Assembly (NCBI RefSeq): GCF_016863615.1
Contig: NZ_BOPF01000049.1
Location: 1 to 64,000 of the forward strand
Source of the DNA: Virgisporangium aliadipatigenens
GTDB lineage: Bacteria; Actinomycetota; Actinomycetes; Mycobacteriales; Micromonosporaceae
Direction of reading: 5' to 3'
DNA: 64,000 nucleotides
Shown piece by piece: positions 45,604 to 53,575 of the stretch. How positions within the stretch are numbered: the first letter of the stretch is position 1; the number at the start of each line of letters is the position of its first letter. The notes beneath the pieces are model-generated. The model did not search any database. It worked only from the letters and a program-made list of their open reading frames with translations, and was not told the DNA's origin. A program made the translations under genes and the position numbers.

Positions 45604-46698
45604 ATGACACCGCAGCAGCCCATCTCCTTCGCCCGCGGCGCACCCAGCCTGGACATCATCGACGTCGACGGCCTCAAGGCCGCGGCGGTGCGCGCCTTCG
45701 AGACCGACCCGGCCGGGGTCACCGCGTACGGCACCTCCGTCGGCTACCCGCCGTTGCGGAAGTGGATCGCGGAGAAGCACGGCGTGGCGGTCGAGCAGGT
45801 GCTGGTGACGAACGGCTCGCTGCAGGCCGACGCGCTGCTGTTCGAGTACCTCGTGCGCCCCGGCGACGACGTGGTGGTGGAGAAGCCCACGTACGACCGG
45901 ACCCTGCTCAACCTGCGCAACCTCGGCGCGAACGTGCACCAGGTGACGCTCGACTCCGAGGGCATCGACGTCGCCGAGCTGCGCAAGCTGCTGGAGTCCG
46001 GCGTCCGGCCGAAGCTGGCGCACATCATCCCCAACTTCCAGAACCCGGCCGGCGCCACGCTGAGCGCCGAACGCCGCGCCGCCCTGCTGGAGCTGGCCGC
46101 GGAGTACCGGTTCACGATCTTCGAGGACGACCCGTACGCGGACGTGCGCTTCCGCGGGGACAAGCTCCCGACGATGCTCTCGGCCGACACCGCCGACACG
46201 GTGGTGCACGCCAGCTCGTTCACCAAGACCGTCTGCCCCGGCGTCCGGGTGGGCTACCTGGTGGGCTCGAAGGGCGTGATCGCCGACATCGCCAAGCGGG
46301 CGACCAACCTGTACATCTCGCCGAGCATGGCGGCGCAGGCCATCGTGCACCAGTTCTGCGTGGTGGGGGACATCGACCGCTCCATCGCGACGGTCAACGC
46401 CGCGCTGGCCGAACGCGCCGGCGTTCTCGCCGCGTCGCTGCGGGAGCACATCCCGGGCGTGCGGTTCACCGAGCCGGACGGCGGCTACTTCCTCTGGATC
46501 GACCTGCCGGACGACGTGGACGTCGACCTGCTCGCGCCGGCCGCCGAGGAGCTGGGCGTCGCGGTCGTCAAGGGCAGCGACTTCCTGCTGGAGGGTGGGA
46601 AGCACTCGCTGCGGCTGGCGTTCTCGGCGGTCACTGTCGACCGGATCGACGAGGGCGTCCGCCGTCTGGCCGCCGCCATTGACCGTATTCGTCGGTAA
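45604..46698 (+). CDS. PLP-dependent aminotransferase, class I/II
   Basis: The 364-residue fold-type I enzyme has the PLP-binding Lys in ASSFTKTVCPGVRVGYLVG (about 208), the substrate-binding NFQNPAGATLSAERR and Asp-Tyr in FEDDPYADVRF. The C-terminal Arg is in the expected region (HSLRLAFSA). Sequence type resembles 2-aminoadipate/aromatic aminotransferases of the MocR-related group, without the HTH domain. The exact amino donor is not known. A leaderless promoter is predicted. It ends 47 nt before the small-RNA candidate. Confidence 0.88.
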   Translation: MTPQQPISFARGAPSLDIIDVDGLKAAAVRAFETDPAGVTAYGTSVGYPPLRKWIAEKHGVAVEQVLVTNGSLQADALLFEYLVRPGDDVVVEKPTYDRTLLNLRNLGANVHQVTLDSEGIDVAELRKLLESGVRPKLAHIIPNFQNPAGATLSAERRAALLELAAEYRFTIFEDDPYADVRFRGDKLPTMLSADTADTVVHASSFTKTVCPGVRVGYLVGSKGVIADIAKRATNLYISPSMAAQAIVHQFCVVGDIDRSIATVNAALAERAGVLAASLREHIPGVRFTEPDGGYFLWIDLPDDVDVDLLAPAAEELGVAVVKGSDFLLEGGKHSLRLAFSAVTVDRIDEGVRRLAAAIDRIRR

Positions 46699-46744
46699 CG
46701 CGCCCGTAACCGTGGCAAAACCGTGACGTCACCGGTGTTCCTTA

Positions 46745-46876
46745 GGCGCGCGCGGTAGATCAAACTGCGAATCAGGCGCAAGAACGCCGAAGACGTCACC
46801 TCCCGCCCCCAAGGACACCGGGTGGGCCGTCCGCACTCCACCCAGTCAGCGGACGGCTCGCCCGGTGTCGTTTTTT
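46745..46876 (+). ncRNA. C-rich small RNA candidate (6C-like)
   Basis: Between the aminotransferase and corA a non-coding stretch leads into a very strong terminator. The C-rich run CCTCCCGCCCCC (46799-46810) is complementary to a Shine-Dalgarno-like GGGGGCGGGAGG. The actinobacterial 6C family is known for C-rich loops and an intrinsic terminator, so this may be a member. The 5' end is not fixed; the start given is approximate. Confidence 0.45.
46815..46876 (+). terminator. Strong rho-independent terminator
   Basis: A two-part stem, ACACCGGG (46815-46822) with CCCGGTGT (46861-46868) and GCCGTCCGC (46826-46834) with GCGGACGGC (46849-46857), has a small internal bulge and a 14-nt loop. It is followed by six T (46871-46876), rare in this genome. 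It is the best terminator in the window. Confidence 0.9.
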
Positions 46877-46879
46877 GTG

Positions 46880-46900
46880 CAATTCGCATCTCGCGAATTG
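46880..46900. promoter_or_regulatory. Perfect inverted repeat upstream of corA
   Basis: The 8-bp arms CAATTCGC and GCGAATTG are separated by 5 nt. It lies about 120 nt upstream of the corA start and directly after the terminator, so it could be an operator or a second hairpin. Confidence 0.35.
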
Positions 46901-47023
46901 GGCTTCGCGCCGCCCAGGACGGCGGCACGTCTCGTGGGTGTCGGGGGGTCGCGGCGCCACGCGGGGTCTTGCGCTGCCCCGGGCTAGCCTTCCCTCGGAG
47001 TGTTGCGAGGGAGGTTGGGGGCT

Positions 47024-48145
47024 ATGGCTGAGAGTAATGAGGGGCGCACGTTGCCGCGGGCGTGGAAGGCGCCGGTGCGGGCGGTCAGCCGGATGCTCGG
47101 CACCACCCCGGTGGAACGCCCCCGCCTGCATCCGGACGCCGCCGAGGCGGACGCGATCGTGGACTGCGGCCTGTACCTGAACGGCGAGCGCCAGACCGAC
47201 CGGCTGCACTACGCCGACGCGCTGGCGGCCGCCCGCGAACACGACAACGGGTTCGTGTGGCTCGGGCTGAAGGAGCCGACCGCGGCGCAGTTCGCCGGCA
47301 TCGCGCAGACGTTCGGGCTGCACGAACTGGCGGTCGAGGACGCGGTCAAGTCGCTGCAGCGGCCGAAGGTCGAGCGCTACGGCGAGATGACGTTCATGAC
47401 GCTGCGCACCGCCCGGTACGTGGAACACGAGGAGCTGACCGAGTACAGCCAGGTGATCGAGACCGGCGACCTGATGATGTTCCTCGGGCCGGACTTCGTG
47501 ATCACTGTGCGCCACGGCGACGCCCGCCGGCTCGGCAAGATCCGCACACAGTTGGACCAGCGCTCGGATCTCATCACGCACGGGCCCTGGGCGGTCGCCT
47601 ACGCCGTCTACGACCTCGTGGTCGACGGGTTCCTCGACGTGGTGAACTCCCTGGAGGACGACGTGCAGCAGGTGGAGGAGCACGCCTTCGCCCGCCACAG
47701 CCAGGGCCGCATCCAGCGCATCTACCAGCTCAAGCGGGAACTGATGGAGGTCAAGCGGGCGGTCGTACCGTTGCAGCGCCCGGTCACGGGCCTGGTCGAG
47801 GGCCGCTCGGCGGAGGTACCGGACGAGATCCGCCGCTACTTCCGGGACGTGCACGACAATCTGGGCCGTGCCGTGGAGCAGGTGCTCTACTTCGACGAGG
47901 CGCTGAACTCGATCCTGCAGGCGCGCCTGGCCCAGGTCACCGTCGACCAGAACAACGACATGCGCAAGATCGCGGCGTGGGCGGGCATCGCGGCCGTGTG
48001 GACGGCGTTCGCCGGCGTGTACGGGATGAACTTCGCCTTCATGCCGGAACTGCAGTGGCGCTACAGCTATCCCGTGATCATGACGGTGATGCTGGGCTTC
48101 TCGATCACCATGTACCGGGGCTTCAGACGTTCCGGATGGCTCTAG
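47024..48145 (+). CDS. corA: CorA-family divalent cation transporter
   Basis: The 373-residue protein has the long soluble N-terminal domain of CorA (about 1-310) and two C-terminal helices. The signature GMN is present in VYGMNF (334-336), between the two helices, with the following conserved loop (FAFMPELQW). It conducts Mg2+ or a related divalent ion across the inner membrane. The ATG at 47024 follows a purine-rich GGGAGG region. A terminator hairpin separates it from the convergent gene downstream. Confidence 0.93.
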   Translation: MAESNEGRTLPRAWKAPVRAVSRMLGTTPVERPRLHPDAAEADAIVDCGLYLNGERQTDRLHYADALAAAREHDNGFVWLGLKEPTAAQFAGIAQTFGLHELAVEDAVKSLQRPKVERYGEMTFMTLRTARYVEHEELTEYSQVIETGDLMMFLGPDFVITVRHGDARRLGKIRTQLDQRSDLITHGPWAVAYAVYDLVVDGFLDVVNSLEDDVQQVEEHAFARHSQGRIQRIYQLKRELMEVKRAVVPLQRPVTGLVEGRSAEVPDEIRRYFRDVHDNLGRAVEQVLYFDEALNSILQARLAQVTVDQNNDMRKIAAWAGIAAVWTAFAGVYGMNFAFMPELQWRYSYPVIMTVMLGFSITMYRGFRRSGWL

Positions 48146-48149
48146 ATGA

Positions 48150-48179
48150 GGACGGGGACCGGAAACCCGGTCCCCGTCC
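48150..48179. terminator. Bidirectional hairpin between corA and the YtxH-like gene
   Basis: A perfect 13-bp GC-rich stem (48150-48162 with 48167-48179) has a 4-nt AAAC loop. It lies 5 nt after the corA stop between convergent genes and probably terminates both. Confidence 0.8.
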
Positions 48180-48190
48180 GCGAGCCGGTC

Positions 48191-48925
48191 TCAGGAGCGG
48201 CTGTTGTTGGAGCTGCTCCCGGCGCGCCCGTAGATGTCGTCCCGCGACCCGAACTCCGAGCTGCCGCCGGTCGAGCCGATCGAGCCGCTGCCCGTGCTCG
48301 ACGTGCCGGTGCTACTCGACTGGCCGGACGGCATGTGTCCGGAGGACGAGTGCGACGAGGAGGGCGACGGCGACGAGCCGCTGCTCATCATGTCGGAGGC
48401 CCGCTCCTTGGCGGACTCGGCCAGCGACTGCACCTTGTCCTTCCCGGACTCCATCGTGGAACGGGCGGACTCGATCATCGAGTCGCTCCGGGAGGTCGTG
48501 TGCGTGGTGCCGTACTCCTCCCACTGGCTGCGGTTGGCCCGGCGGCGGGCGATGATCGCTCCCGTCGCGCCGATCGCCGCACCGGCAGCGAGCAGTCCAC
48601 CCAGAATCGTTGGCCAGCGCCTCACCTGAGGCTCCCTTCCTGTCAGCTTCGCCTTGCCCTTGATTGCGCTCTTGCGGGCGGTGCGAGCCACGTTCCGGGA
48701 GCCGTCCCGGGCCGACGTCACCATCGGTCCGAACGTGGAGGCCGTGGCCTTCCGGGCGTTACGGCCCTTCTTCTTGGCCGTGGCGACCTTGGGGCTGACG
48801 TAGTCCGCCGTTCCGCTGGCCGCGTGTGCGGCCGCCATGCGGAAGTGCTCGAAGCCCTGGCCGAGTTCGGCCCGCGCCAGCTGACCGTGCGCCTGTGCGC
48901 GACGCCGTCCAAACATCAAATCCAC
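48191..48925 (-). CDS. YtxH-like membrane-associated protein with Ser/Gly-rich tail
   Basis: The 244-residue protein has an amphipathic basic N-terminal half (about 1-100, Arg/Lys/Ala rich), a transmembrane helix near residues 105-125 and a low-complexity Ser/Gly tail (from about 165). The [16 protein letters not shown]-like region and the helix place it near the YtxH/DUF family of stress proteins, but this is a weak match. It may be a membrane-bound DNA- or wall-associated protein. No partner is adjacent. Confidence 0.6.
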   Translation of the reverse strand: MDLMFGRRRAQAHGQLARAELGQGFEHFRMAAAHAASGTADYVSPKVATAKKKGRNARKATASTFGPMVTSARDGSRNVARTARKSAIKGKAKLTGREPQVRRWPTILGGLLAAGAAIGATGAIIARRRANRSQWEEYGTTHTTSRSDSMIESARSTMESGKDKVQSLAESAKERASDMMSSGSSPSPSSSHSSSGHMPSGQSSSTGTSSTGSGSIGSTGGSSEFGSRDDIYGRAGSSSNNSRS

Positions 48926-49138
48926 CTCCCTGTTGCGGCCCCCCAGCTCAGGACGCCTCGTAAGCCTTTACCCCACCGGCTGATGGCGACACCTGCGCCG
49001 TCCGCTACGCGCAATACTGCCTTTTCGCCCGGTTCGTCGTCGCCCAAACGAGCGGATCTCTTCAGTGGCCCGCGAACGTGGCTCAGGTACACCGTCGGTT
49101 ACGGTGGGCGGCGGAAAATCCACAGGAGGGAGTACCCG

Positions 49139-49654
49139 GTGACCTTCGCGACCCTGCACACCACGGTCGGACCGATCCGGCTCGAACTGTTCGACAACCA
49201 CGCACCGAAGACCGTGCGCAACTTCATCGAGCTGGCCGAGGGCACGAGGCAGTACACGGACCCGCGTACCGGCGCGCCCGGCTCGGGCCCGTACTACGAC
49301 GGCGTGCCGTTCCACCGCATCATCGCCAACTTCATGATCCAGACCGGCGACCCGACCGGTACCGGCACCGGAACGCCGGGCTACGACTTCGAGGACGAGT
49401 TCCACCCGGAGCTGCAGTTCGACCGGCCGTACCTGCTGGGCATGGCCAACACCGGCCGTCCCGTCTCCAACGGCTCGCAGTTCTTCATCACCGTCACGCC
49501 GACGCCGCACCTGAACCGCAAGCACACCATCTGGGGCGAGGTGACCGACCCCGACTCGCAGAAGGTGGTCGACACCATCGCCACCACCCAGACGGACCGC
49601 AACGACCGGCCGGTGGACGAGATCCGCATCGAGCGGGTCGAGATTCACCGCTGA
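49139..49654 (+). CDS. Cyclophilin-type peptidyl-prolyl cis-trans isomerase
   Basis: The 171-residue enzyme catalyses proline isomerisation during protein folding. It has the core motifs [15 protein letters not shown] (catalytic Arg) and [15 protein letters not shown]. There is no signal peptide, so it is cytoplasmic. The GTG at 49139 is supported by the AGGAGGG site 8 nt upstream. It begins a group with the rhomboid gene, 52 nt downstream. Confidence 0.95.
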   Translation: MTFATLHTTVGPIRLELFDNHAPKTVRNFIELAEGTRQYTDPRTGAPGSGPYYDGVPFHRIIANFMIQTGDPTGTGTGTPGYDFEDEFHPELQFDRPYLLGMANTGRPVSNGSQFFITVTPTPHLNRKHTIWGEVTDPDSQKVVDTIATTQTDRNDRPVDEIRIERVEIHR

Positions 49655-49693
49655 CTCACAGTTTCCGCCGTCCGGGGCGGTGGGCGCGCCACG

Positions 49694-49699
49694 TACTCT
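49694..49699 (+). promoter_or_regulatory. -10 box of leaderless rhomboid promoter
   Basis: TACTCT ends 7 nt before the ATG at 49707. Confidence 0.45.
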
Positions 49700-49706
49700 T
49701 CTGGGT

Positions 49707-50621
49707 ATGACCGCGCCCGCCGTCCCGGTTTGCTACCGCCACCCCGGTCGCGAAACGTATGTGAGCTGTACCCGCTGCGGCCGTTACATCTGCCCCGACT
49801 GCATGCGTGAGGCGTCCGTCGGGTTCCAGTGCCCGGAGTGTGTCGCCCTGGGGCAGCGCACGCAGCGTCAGGCGCGCACGGCGTTCGGCGGGAGCCGTGC
49901 GGGGCGGGCCGGCTACGTGACGATCTCGCTCATCGCCCTCAACGTGATCGTGCTGCTGGTGGGCGCCGCGATGTCGGGCGCCGGTTCGCTGTTCGGCGGG
50001 ATCTTCAGCGGCGCGAGCGAGCTGCACTACTACGGCTCGGTCGTCGGGCCGGACATCTGGGTGGTGGGCAACAACACGTACATCCAGGCGATCGCCGGGG
50101 CCGCGCACTACACCGGCGTCGACAACGGTGCCGTGTACCGGCTGCTGACCAGCATGTTCATCCATTACGGGCCGCTGCACCTGCTGATGAACATGTGGGC
50201 GCTGTGGGTGCTCGGGCGGGTGCTCGAGGAGCAGCTCGGGCCGTGGCGGTTCGCGATGCTGTACCTGCTGTCCGGGCTCGGCGGTTCGGTCGCGGCGGCG
50301 CTGACCCAGCCGGACAACCTGACGGCGGGAGCCTCGGGTGCGGTGTTCGGGCTCTTCGCGGCGCTGTTCATCACGTTGAAGCGGCTCGGGCGGGACACGT
50401 CCAGCGTGGTGCCGGTGATCGTGATCAACCTCGTGCTGACGTTCGCGGTCCCGGGCATCTCGATCGCCGGCCATATCGGCGGGCTGCTCGTCGGCACGAT
50501 CGTCGGCGCGGGCCTGGCCTACGCGCCGCGCGATCGCCGCACGGCCGTCCAGGTGACCGTCTTCATCGGCACCGCCCTGGTCCTGGCCATGCTGACCGCG
50601 ATGCGCGTGCTGCTCAACTGA
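49707..50621 (+). CDS. Rhomboid-family intramembrane protease
   Basis: The 304-residue protein has a cytoplasmic N-terminal zinc-ribbon-like region with paired Cys (CTRCGRYICPDC...CPEC, about 22-50), then six or so helices. The catalytic Ser is in GASGAVFG (about 208) and His is in GHIGGLLVG (about 260). The NMWALWVLG motif is also typical. It cleaves transmembrane substrates within the bilayer. The zinc-ribbon extension is a recurrent actinobacterial feature. It is convergent with the TetR gene and nearly abuts it. Confidence 0.93.
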   Translation: MTAPAVPVCYRHPGRETYVSCTRCGRYICPDCMREASVGFQCPECVALGQRTQRQARTAFGGSRAGRAGYVTISLIALNVIVLLVGAAMSGAGSLFGGIFSGASELHYYGSVVGPDIWVVGNNTYIQAIAGAAHYTGVDNGAVYRLLTSMFIHYGPLHLLMNMWALWVLGRVLEEQLGPWRFAMLYLLSGLGGSVAAALTQPDNLTAGASGAVFGLFAALFITLKRLGRDTSSVVPVIVINLVLTFAVPGISIAGHIGGLLVGTIVGAGLAYAPRDRRTAVQVTVFIGTALVLAMLTAMRVLLN

Positions 50622-50622
50622 G

Positions 50623-51222
50623 CTACTGCCGCGGCAGGCCGTTCAGGATGAGGTCCGTCAGGCGCGCCGCGGTGAGATCCGGGTCGCGCCCGACATGCCT
50701 GTCCGGGAACTCCACGATCCAGTCCGCGAGCGACTCCACCGCACCGGCGAGCGCGTAGGCGCCCGGGGTCACGTCCGGCACGTCGGGCGTGATGCGCGCC
50801 AGCACGGTCGTGAGGTGGCCGATCCAGCTGCGCCGGATCTCCGCGATCTCCCCGGCGAACGGCTCCTGCCCACGCGCCTGCCGGTGCAGCACCGACCACC
50901 CGTCCCGGTGGTTCACGACGAACTGCAGGAACTCCTCGATCGCCCGGCGCAGCTGCTGCTCGGGCGGCATGTCGTCGGAGAGCACCGCGAACACCGCCTC
51001 GGTGAGCCGCGCGCCCTCCCGGTGCAGGCAGGCGATGAAGAGCTCCTCCTTGGTGCCGAGGTACGCGTAGACCATGGGCTTGGAGATGCCGGCCGTCTCC
51101 GCGATCTCGTCCATCGACGCCGCGTGGTAACCCAGCCGGGAGAAGACGCGCACCGCCGCGTCGAGCATCTGCTGCTCGCGAACGGCGCGGGGAAGACGCT
51201 TCACCGTGGGGTCGACCGACAT
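50623..51222 (-). CDS. TetR-family transcriptional regulator
   Basis: The 199-residue regulator has an N-terminal helix-turn-helix (REQQMLDAAVRVFSRLGYHAASMDEIAETAGISKPMVYAYLGTKEELF). The C-terminal ligand domain is diverged. It is divergent from the SCP2/acyl-CoA dehydrogenase genes, and a near-perfect palindrome lies in the shared 66-bp gap, so it probably represses both sides in response to an acyl-CoA or lipid ligand. Confidence 0.92.
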   Translation of the reverse strand: MSVDPTVKRLPRAVREQQMLDAAVRVFSRLGYHAASMDEIAETAGISKPMVYAYLGTKEELFIACLHREGARLTEAVFAVLSDDMPPEQQLRRAIEEFLQFVVNHRDGWSVLHRQARGQEPFAGEIAEIRRSWIGHLTTVLARITPDVPDVTPGAYALAGAVESLADWIVEFPDRHVGRDPDLTAARLTDLILNGLPRQ

Positions 51223-51235
51223 GCTTGTTACTCTA

Positions 51236-51251
51236 CTTACTCGCGCGTAAG
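51236..51251. promoter_or_regulatory. TetR operator candidate
   Basis: CTTACTCGCGCGTAAG is a 16-bp inverted repeat with only the central positions imperfect (7/8 pairs). It lies in the 66-bp gap between the TetR gene and the SCP2 gene, 14 nt from the TetR start. Confidence 0.65.
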
Positions 51252-51288
51252 TTTACGGACTAGTAGGTACTCATTCGGGAGGCTCGAT

Positions 51289-51741
51289 ATGCCCGACCTC
51301 AGCAACATCGACGACTACGCCGATATCGCGCCCGCCCAGTTCGCCGCGCTGGTCAAGCAGACCTCCGATCGCGAACTGGCCCAGATCCTGAGCGGGCCGC
51401 ATCGCAAGACCATCCTCGACAACATCTTCACCCGGATGCCCGAGCAGTTCCGGCCGGATCGCGCCGGCAGCACCAGAGCGGTCATCCACTGGGTCATCGC
51501 CGGTGGCGCGGACGGTCCCGACACCTACGAGGTGCGCGTCGCCGACGGCAAGTGCGAGACGTCGCTCGCGCCCACCGTCGAGGACCCGGACCTGGCCATC
51601 ACCATCGGACCGGTCGAATTCGTCAAGGTCGTCTCGGGCAACGCCAACCCGATGATGATGTTCATGACGGGGAAGATCAAAGCGACGAACCTGCCGCTCG
51701 CGGCGAACGTCCAGAACCTCTTCGCCGTCCCGAAGGCCTGA
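51289..51741 (+). CDS. SCP2 sterol-binding domain protein
   Basis: The 150-residue protein is a single SCP2-like lipid-transfer domain, with the characteristic WVIAGG...GPDTYEVRVADGKCETS and PDLAITIGPVEFVKVVSG segments. Small SCP2 proteins bind acyl-CoA, fatty acids or sterols. The ATG has a GGGAGG site 6-7 nt upstream. It is immediately followed by an acyl-CoA dehydrogenase (6 nt gap), suggesting a substrate carrier for beta-oxidation. Confidence 0.87.
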   Translation: MPDLSNIDDYADIAPAQFAALVKQTSDRELAQILSGPHRKTILDNIFTRMPEQFRPDRAGSTRAVIHWVIAGGADGPDTYEVRVADGKCETSLAPTVEDPDLAITIGPVEFVKVVSGNANPMMMFMTGKIKATNLPLAANVQNLFAVPKA

Positions 51742-51747
51742 CCCGCC

Positions 51748-52962
51748 ATGTCGGAGTTCTGGCTCGGGCTCTCCGAGGAGCAGGAAGAACTGCGCGACTG
51801 GGTGCACGGCTTCGCCGAGGGCACCGTGCGGCCGGCCGCCGCCGAGTGGGACGAGCGCGAGGAGACCCCCTGGCCGGTGATCCAGGAGGCCGCCAAGATC
51901 GGGCTCTACGGCTTCGAGTTCCTCGCGGACACGGCCAACGATCCCAGCGGGCTGTCGATGTGCGTGGCCACCGAGGAGCTGTTCTGGGGGGACGCCGGCA
52001 TCGGGCTGGCCATCCAGGGCACCGCGCTCGCCGTGGCCGCCATCTACGGTTCGGGCACGCCGGATCAGCTCTTCGAGTGGATCCCGCAGTGCTTCGGCAC
52101 CGCCGACGAGCCGCTCGTGGCGGCGTTCTGTTCGACCGAACCGGAGGCCGGCTCCGACGTCGGCGCCATGCGGACCCGCGCCCGGTACGACGAGGCCACC
52201 GACGAGTGGGTGCTCAGCGGGCAGAAGGCGTACGCCACCAACGGCGGCATCGCCAACGTGCACGTGGTGACCGCCTCCGTCGATCCAACGCTCGGCACCC
52301 GGGGGCAGGCGGCGTTCATCGTGCCGCCCGGCACCAAGGGACTGGAGGCCAGTCGCAAGCTGCGCAAGCTCGGGCTGCGCGCCTCGCACACGGCCGACGT
52401 GTTCCTGGACGAGGTTCGGGTGCCGGGGCGGTGTGTGCTCGGCGGCAAGGATGCGCTGGACGAGCGGCTCGCCCGCGCCCGCGCCAAGGAGCGGTCGAAC
52501 TCCAGCGCGGCGATGCGCACGTTCGAGATGACGCGCCCGACCGTTGCCGCGCAGGCCATCGGCGTGGCCCGGGCGGCCTACGAGTACGCGCTGGACTACG
52601 CCAAGGAACGGGTGCAGTTCGGGCGGCCGATCATCGAGAACCAGGCCGTCGCGTTCACGCTCGCCGACATGCGCATGGAGATCGACGCCGCGCGCCTGCT
52701 CGTGTGGCGGGCCGCGTGGATGGGGCGCAACAACAAGCCGTTCGACGCCGGCCAGGGCTCGATGAGCAAGCTCAAGGCCGGTGAGGTGGCCGTCGACGTG
52801 ACGTCGCGGGCCGTGCAGCTGCTCGGCGGCGCCGGGTTCGTCCGGGACCATCCCGTGGAGCGCTGGTACCGGGACGCCAAGATCTACACCATTTTCGAGG
52901 GAACGTCCGAGATCCAGCGGCTCGTCGTGTCGCGCGCGATCTCGGGGCACTACATCCGTTGA
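51748..52962 (+). CDS. Acyl-CoA dehydrogenase
   Basis: The 404-residue flavoenzyme oxidises acyl-CoA to the 2,3-enoyl-CoA. It has FCSTEPEAGSDVGAM (FAD contact), AYATNGGIANVHVVTA, the QAIGVARAAYEYALDYAKERVQFGRPI helix and the catalytic region IFEGTSEIQRLVVSRAI with Glu. Its length is typical. It is co-transcribed with the SCP2-like protein and controlled by the divergent TetR. Confidence 0.94.
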   Translation: MSEFWLGLSEEQEELRDWVHGFAEGTVRPAAAEWDEREETPWPVIQEAAKIGLYGFEFLADTANDPSGLSMCVATEELFWGDAGIGLAIQGTALAVAAIYGSGTPDQLFEWIPQCFGTADEPLVAAFCSTEPEAGSDVGAMRTRARYDEATDEWVLSGQKAYATNGGIANVHVVTASVDPTLGTRGQAAFIVPPGTKGLEASRKLRKLGLRASHTADVFLDEVRVPGRCVLGGKDALDERLARARAKERSNSSAAMRTFEMTRPTVAAQAIGVARAAYEYALDYAKERVQFGRPIIENQAVAFTLADMRMEIDAARLLVWRAAWMGRNNKPFDAGQGSMSKLKAGEVAVDVTSRAVQLLGGAGFVRDHPVERWYRDAKIYTIFEGTSEIQRLVVSRAISGHYIR

Positions 52963-52977
52963 GTCGCCCGCTGACGG

Positions 52978-53003
52978 CCGGGAGCGGGGCGCCCCGCTCC
53001 CGG
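52978..53003. terminator. Bidirectional hairpin after acyl-CoA dehydrogenase
   Basis: A perfect 26-bp palindrome with a 13-bp GC-rich stem lies between the convergent acyl-CoA dehydrogenase and DUF6232 genes, 15 nt after the first stop and directly next to the second. Confidence 0.75.
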
Positions 53004-53004
53004 G

Positions 53005-53403
53005 TCAGGCGGCCATGAGGTAGCGGTGCTCCCGCGCCCGACGCAGGGCCCGGGCCGCTTTGCCCAGCTCCGTGCTGTCGGTGGTGCTGAGCACGACCGC
53101 GTTCCCCAGCCAGAGGTGACGCAGACGCGGGCTGAAGCGCGTGACGACCGCGCCGACGAAGGTGATCGCGCCACCCACGACGGCCAGGCCGATCGCGGTC
53201 GGAAGGGCCATGACGGGGCTCAGGGCCACCGCCATGAAGAGCACCGCGCCGCCGGCCAGCAGCGTGCCGATGCCGACCCGGCTGACCGGGTCCGTCGTGG
53301 TGTGGAAGCCGCTGGTCGCGGCGAGCGGGTAGCGGCGTCCGTCGACCGACACCCACTGGTCGGTGATCCGAAGTCCGCGGTGGTTGTAGAACGTCTGGGT
53401 CAT
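53005..53403 (-). CDS. DUF6232-type membrane protein
   Basis: The 132-residue protein has a short N-terminal domain (YNHRGLRITDQWVSVDGRRYPL) and two transmembrane helices (about 45-90), followed by a helical tail (LGKAARALRRAREHRYLMAA). It matches the small actinobacterial DUF6232 family. No function is known. It is divergent from the HTH regulator at 53576, across an AT-rich region, so the two may be co-regulated. Confidence 0.8.
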   Translation of the reverse strand: MTQTFYNHRGLRITDQWVSVDGRRYPLAATSGFHTTTDPVSRVGIGTLLAGGAVLFMAVALSPVMALPTAIGLAVVGGAITFVGAVVTRFSPRLRHLWLGNAVVLSTTDSTELGKAARALRRAREHRYLMAA

Positions 53404-53483
53404 GGCTCTGCACCGCCCTTCTCGCCTACTCGGAGGGGATCCTCCAGGTGGAAGTATTCCCGTCAGCCACATAGCTGTCTACA

Positions 53484-53510
53484 GAAAATCAGTGAGATCT
53501 CAAGATTTTC
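53484..53510. promoter_or_regulatory. Nested AT-rich inverted repeat, operator candidate
   Basis: GAAAATC (53484-53490) is the inverted partner of GATTTTC (53504-53510), and a perfect TGAGATCTCA palindrome (53493-53502) lies inside. The region is much less GC-rich than the rest of the window. CAGTTGG is also repeated at 53510-53516 and 53533-53539. Confidence 0.5.
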
Positions 53511-53562
53511 AGTTGGACTTGAGGTTTCTCTGCAGTTGGTTCAAATTTTCGTCAAGTTCCGT

Positions 53563-53568
53563 TAGCCT
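53563..53568 (+). promoter_or_regulatory. -10 box of leaderless HTH-gene promoter
   Basis: TAGCCT ends 7 nt before the GTG at 53576. A TTCAAA hexamer 17 nt further upstream could serve as the -35. Confidence 0.45.
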
Positions 53569-53575
53569 TCGGGCG

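Larger units (their letters stand above)
46699..47023. other. Long intergenic region with small-RNA candidate and corA upstream region
   Basis: This 325-bp gap holds the C-rich RNA candidate (46745-46876), its terminator, and a perfect inverted repeat at 46880-46900 (CAATTCGC-ATCTC-GCGAATTG). The 9-mer GACGTCACC occurs at 46725-46733 and 46792-46800. No ORF with coding character fits in the gap. Confidence 0.7.
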
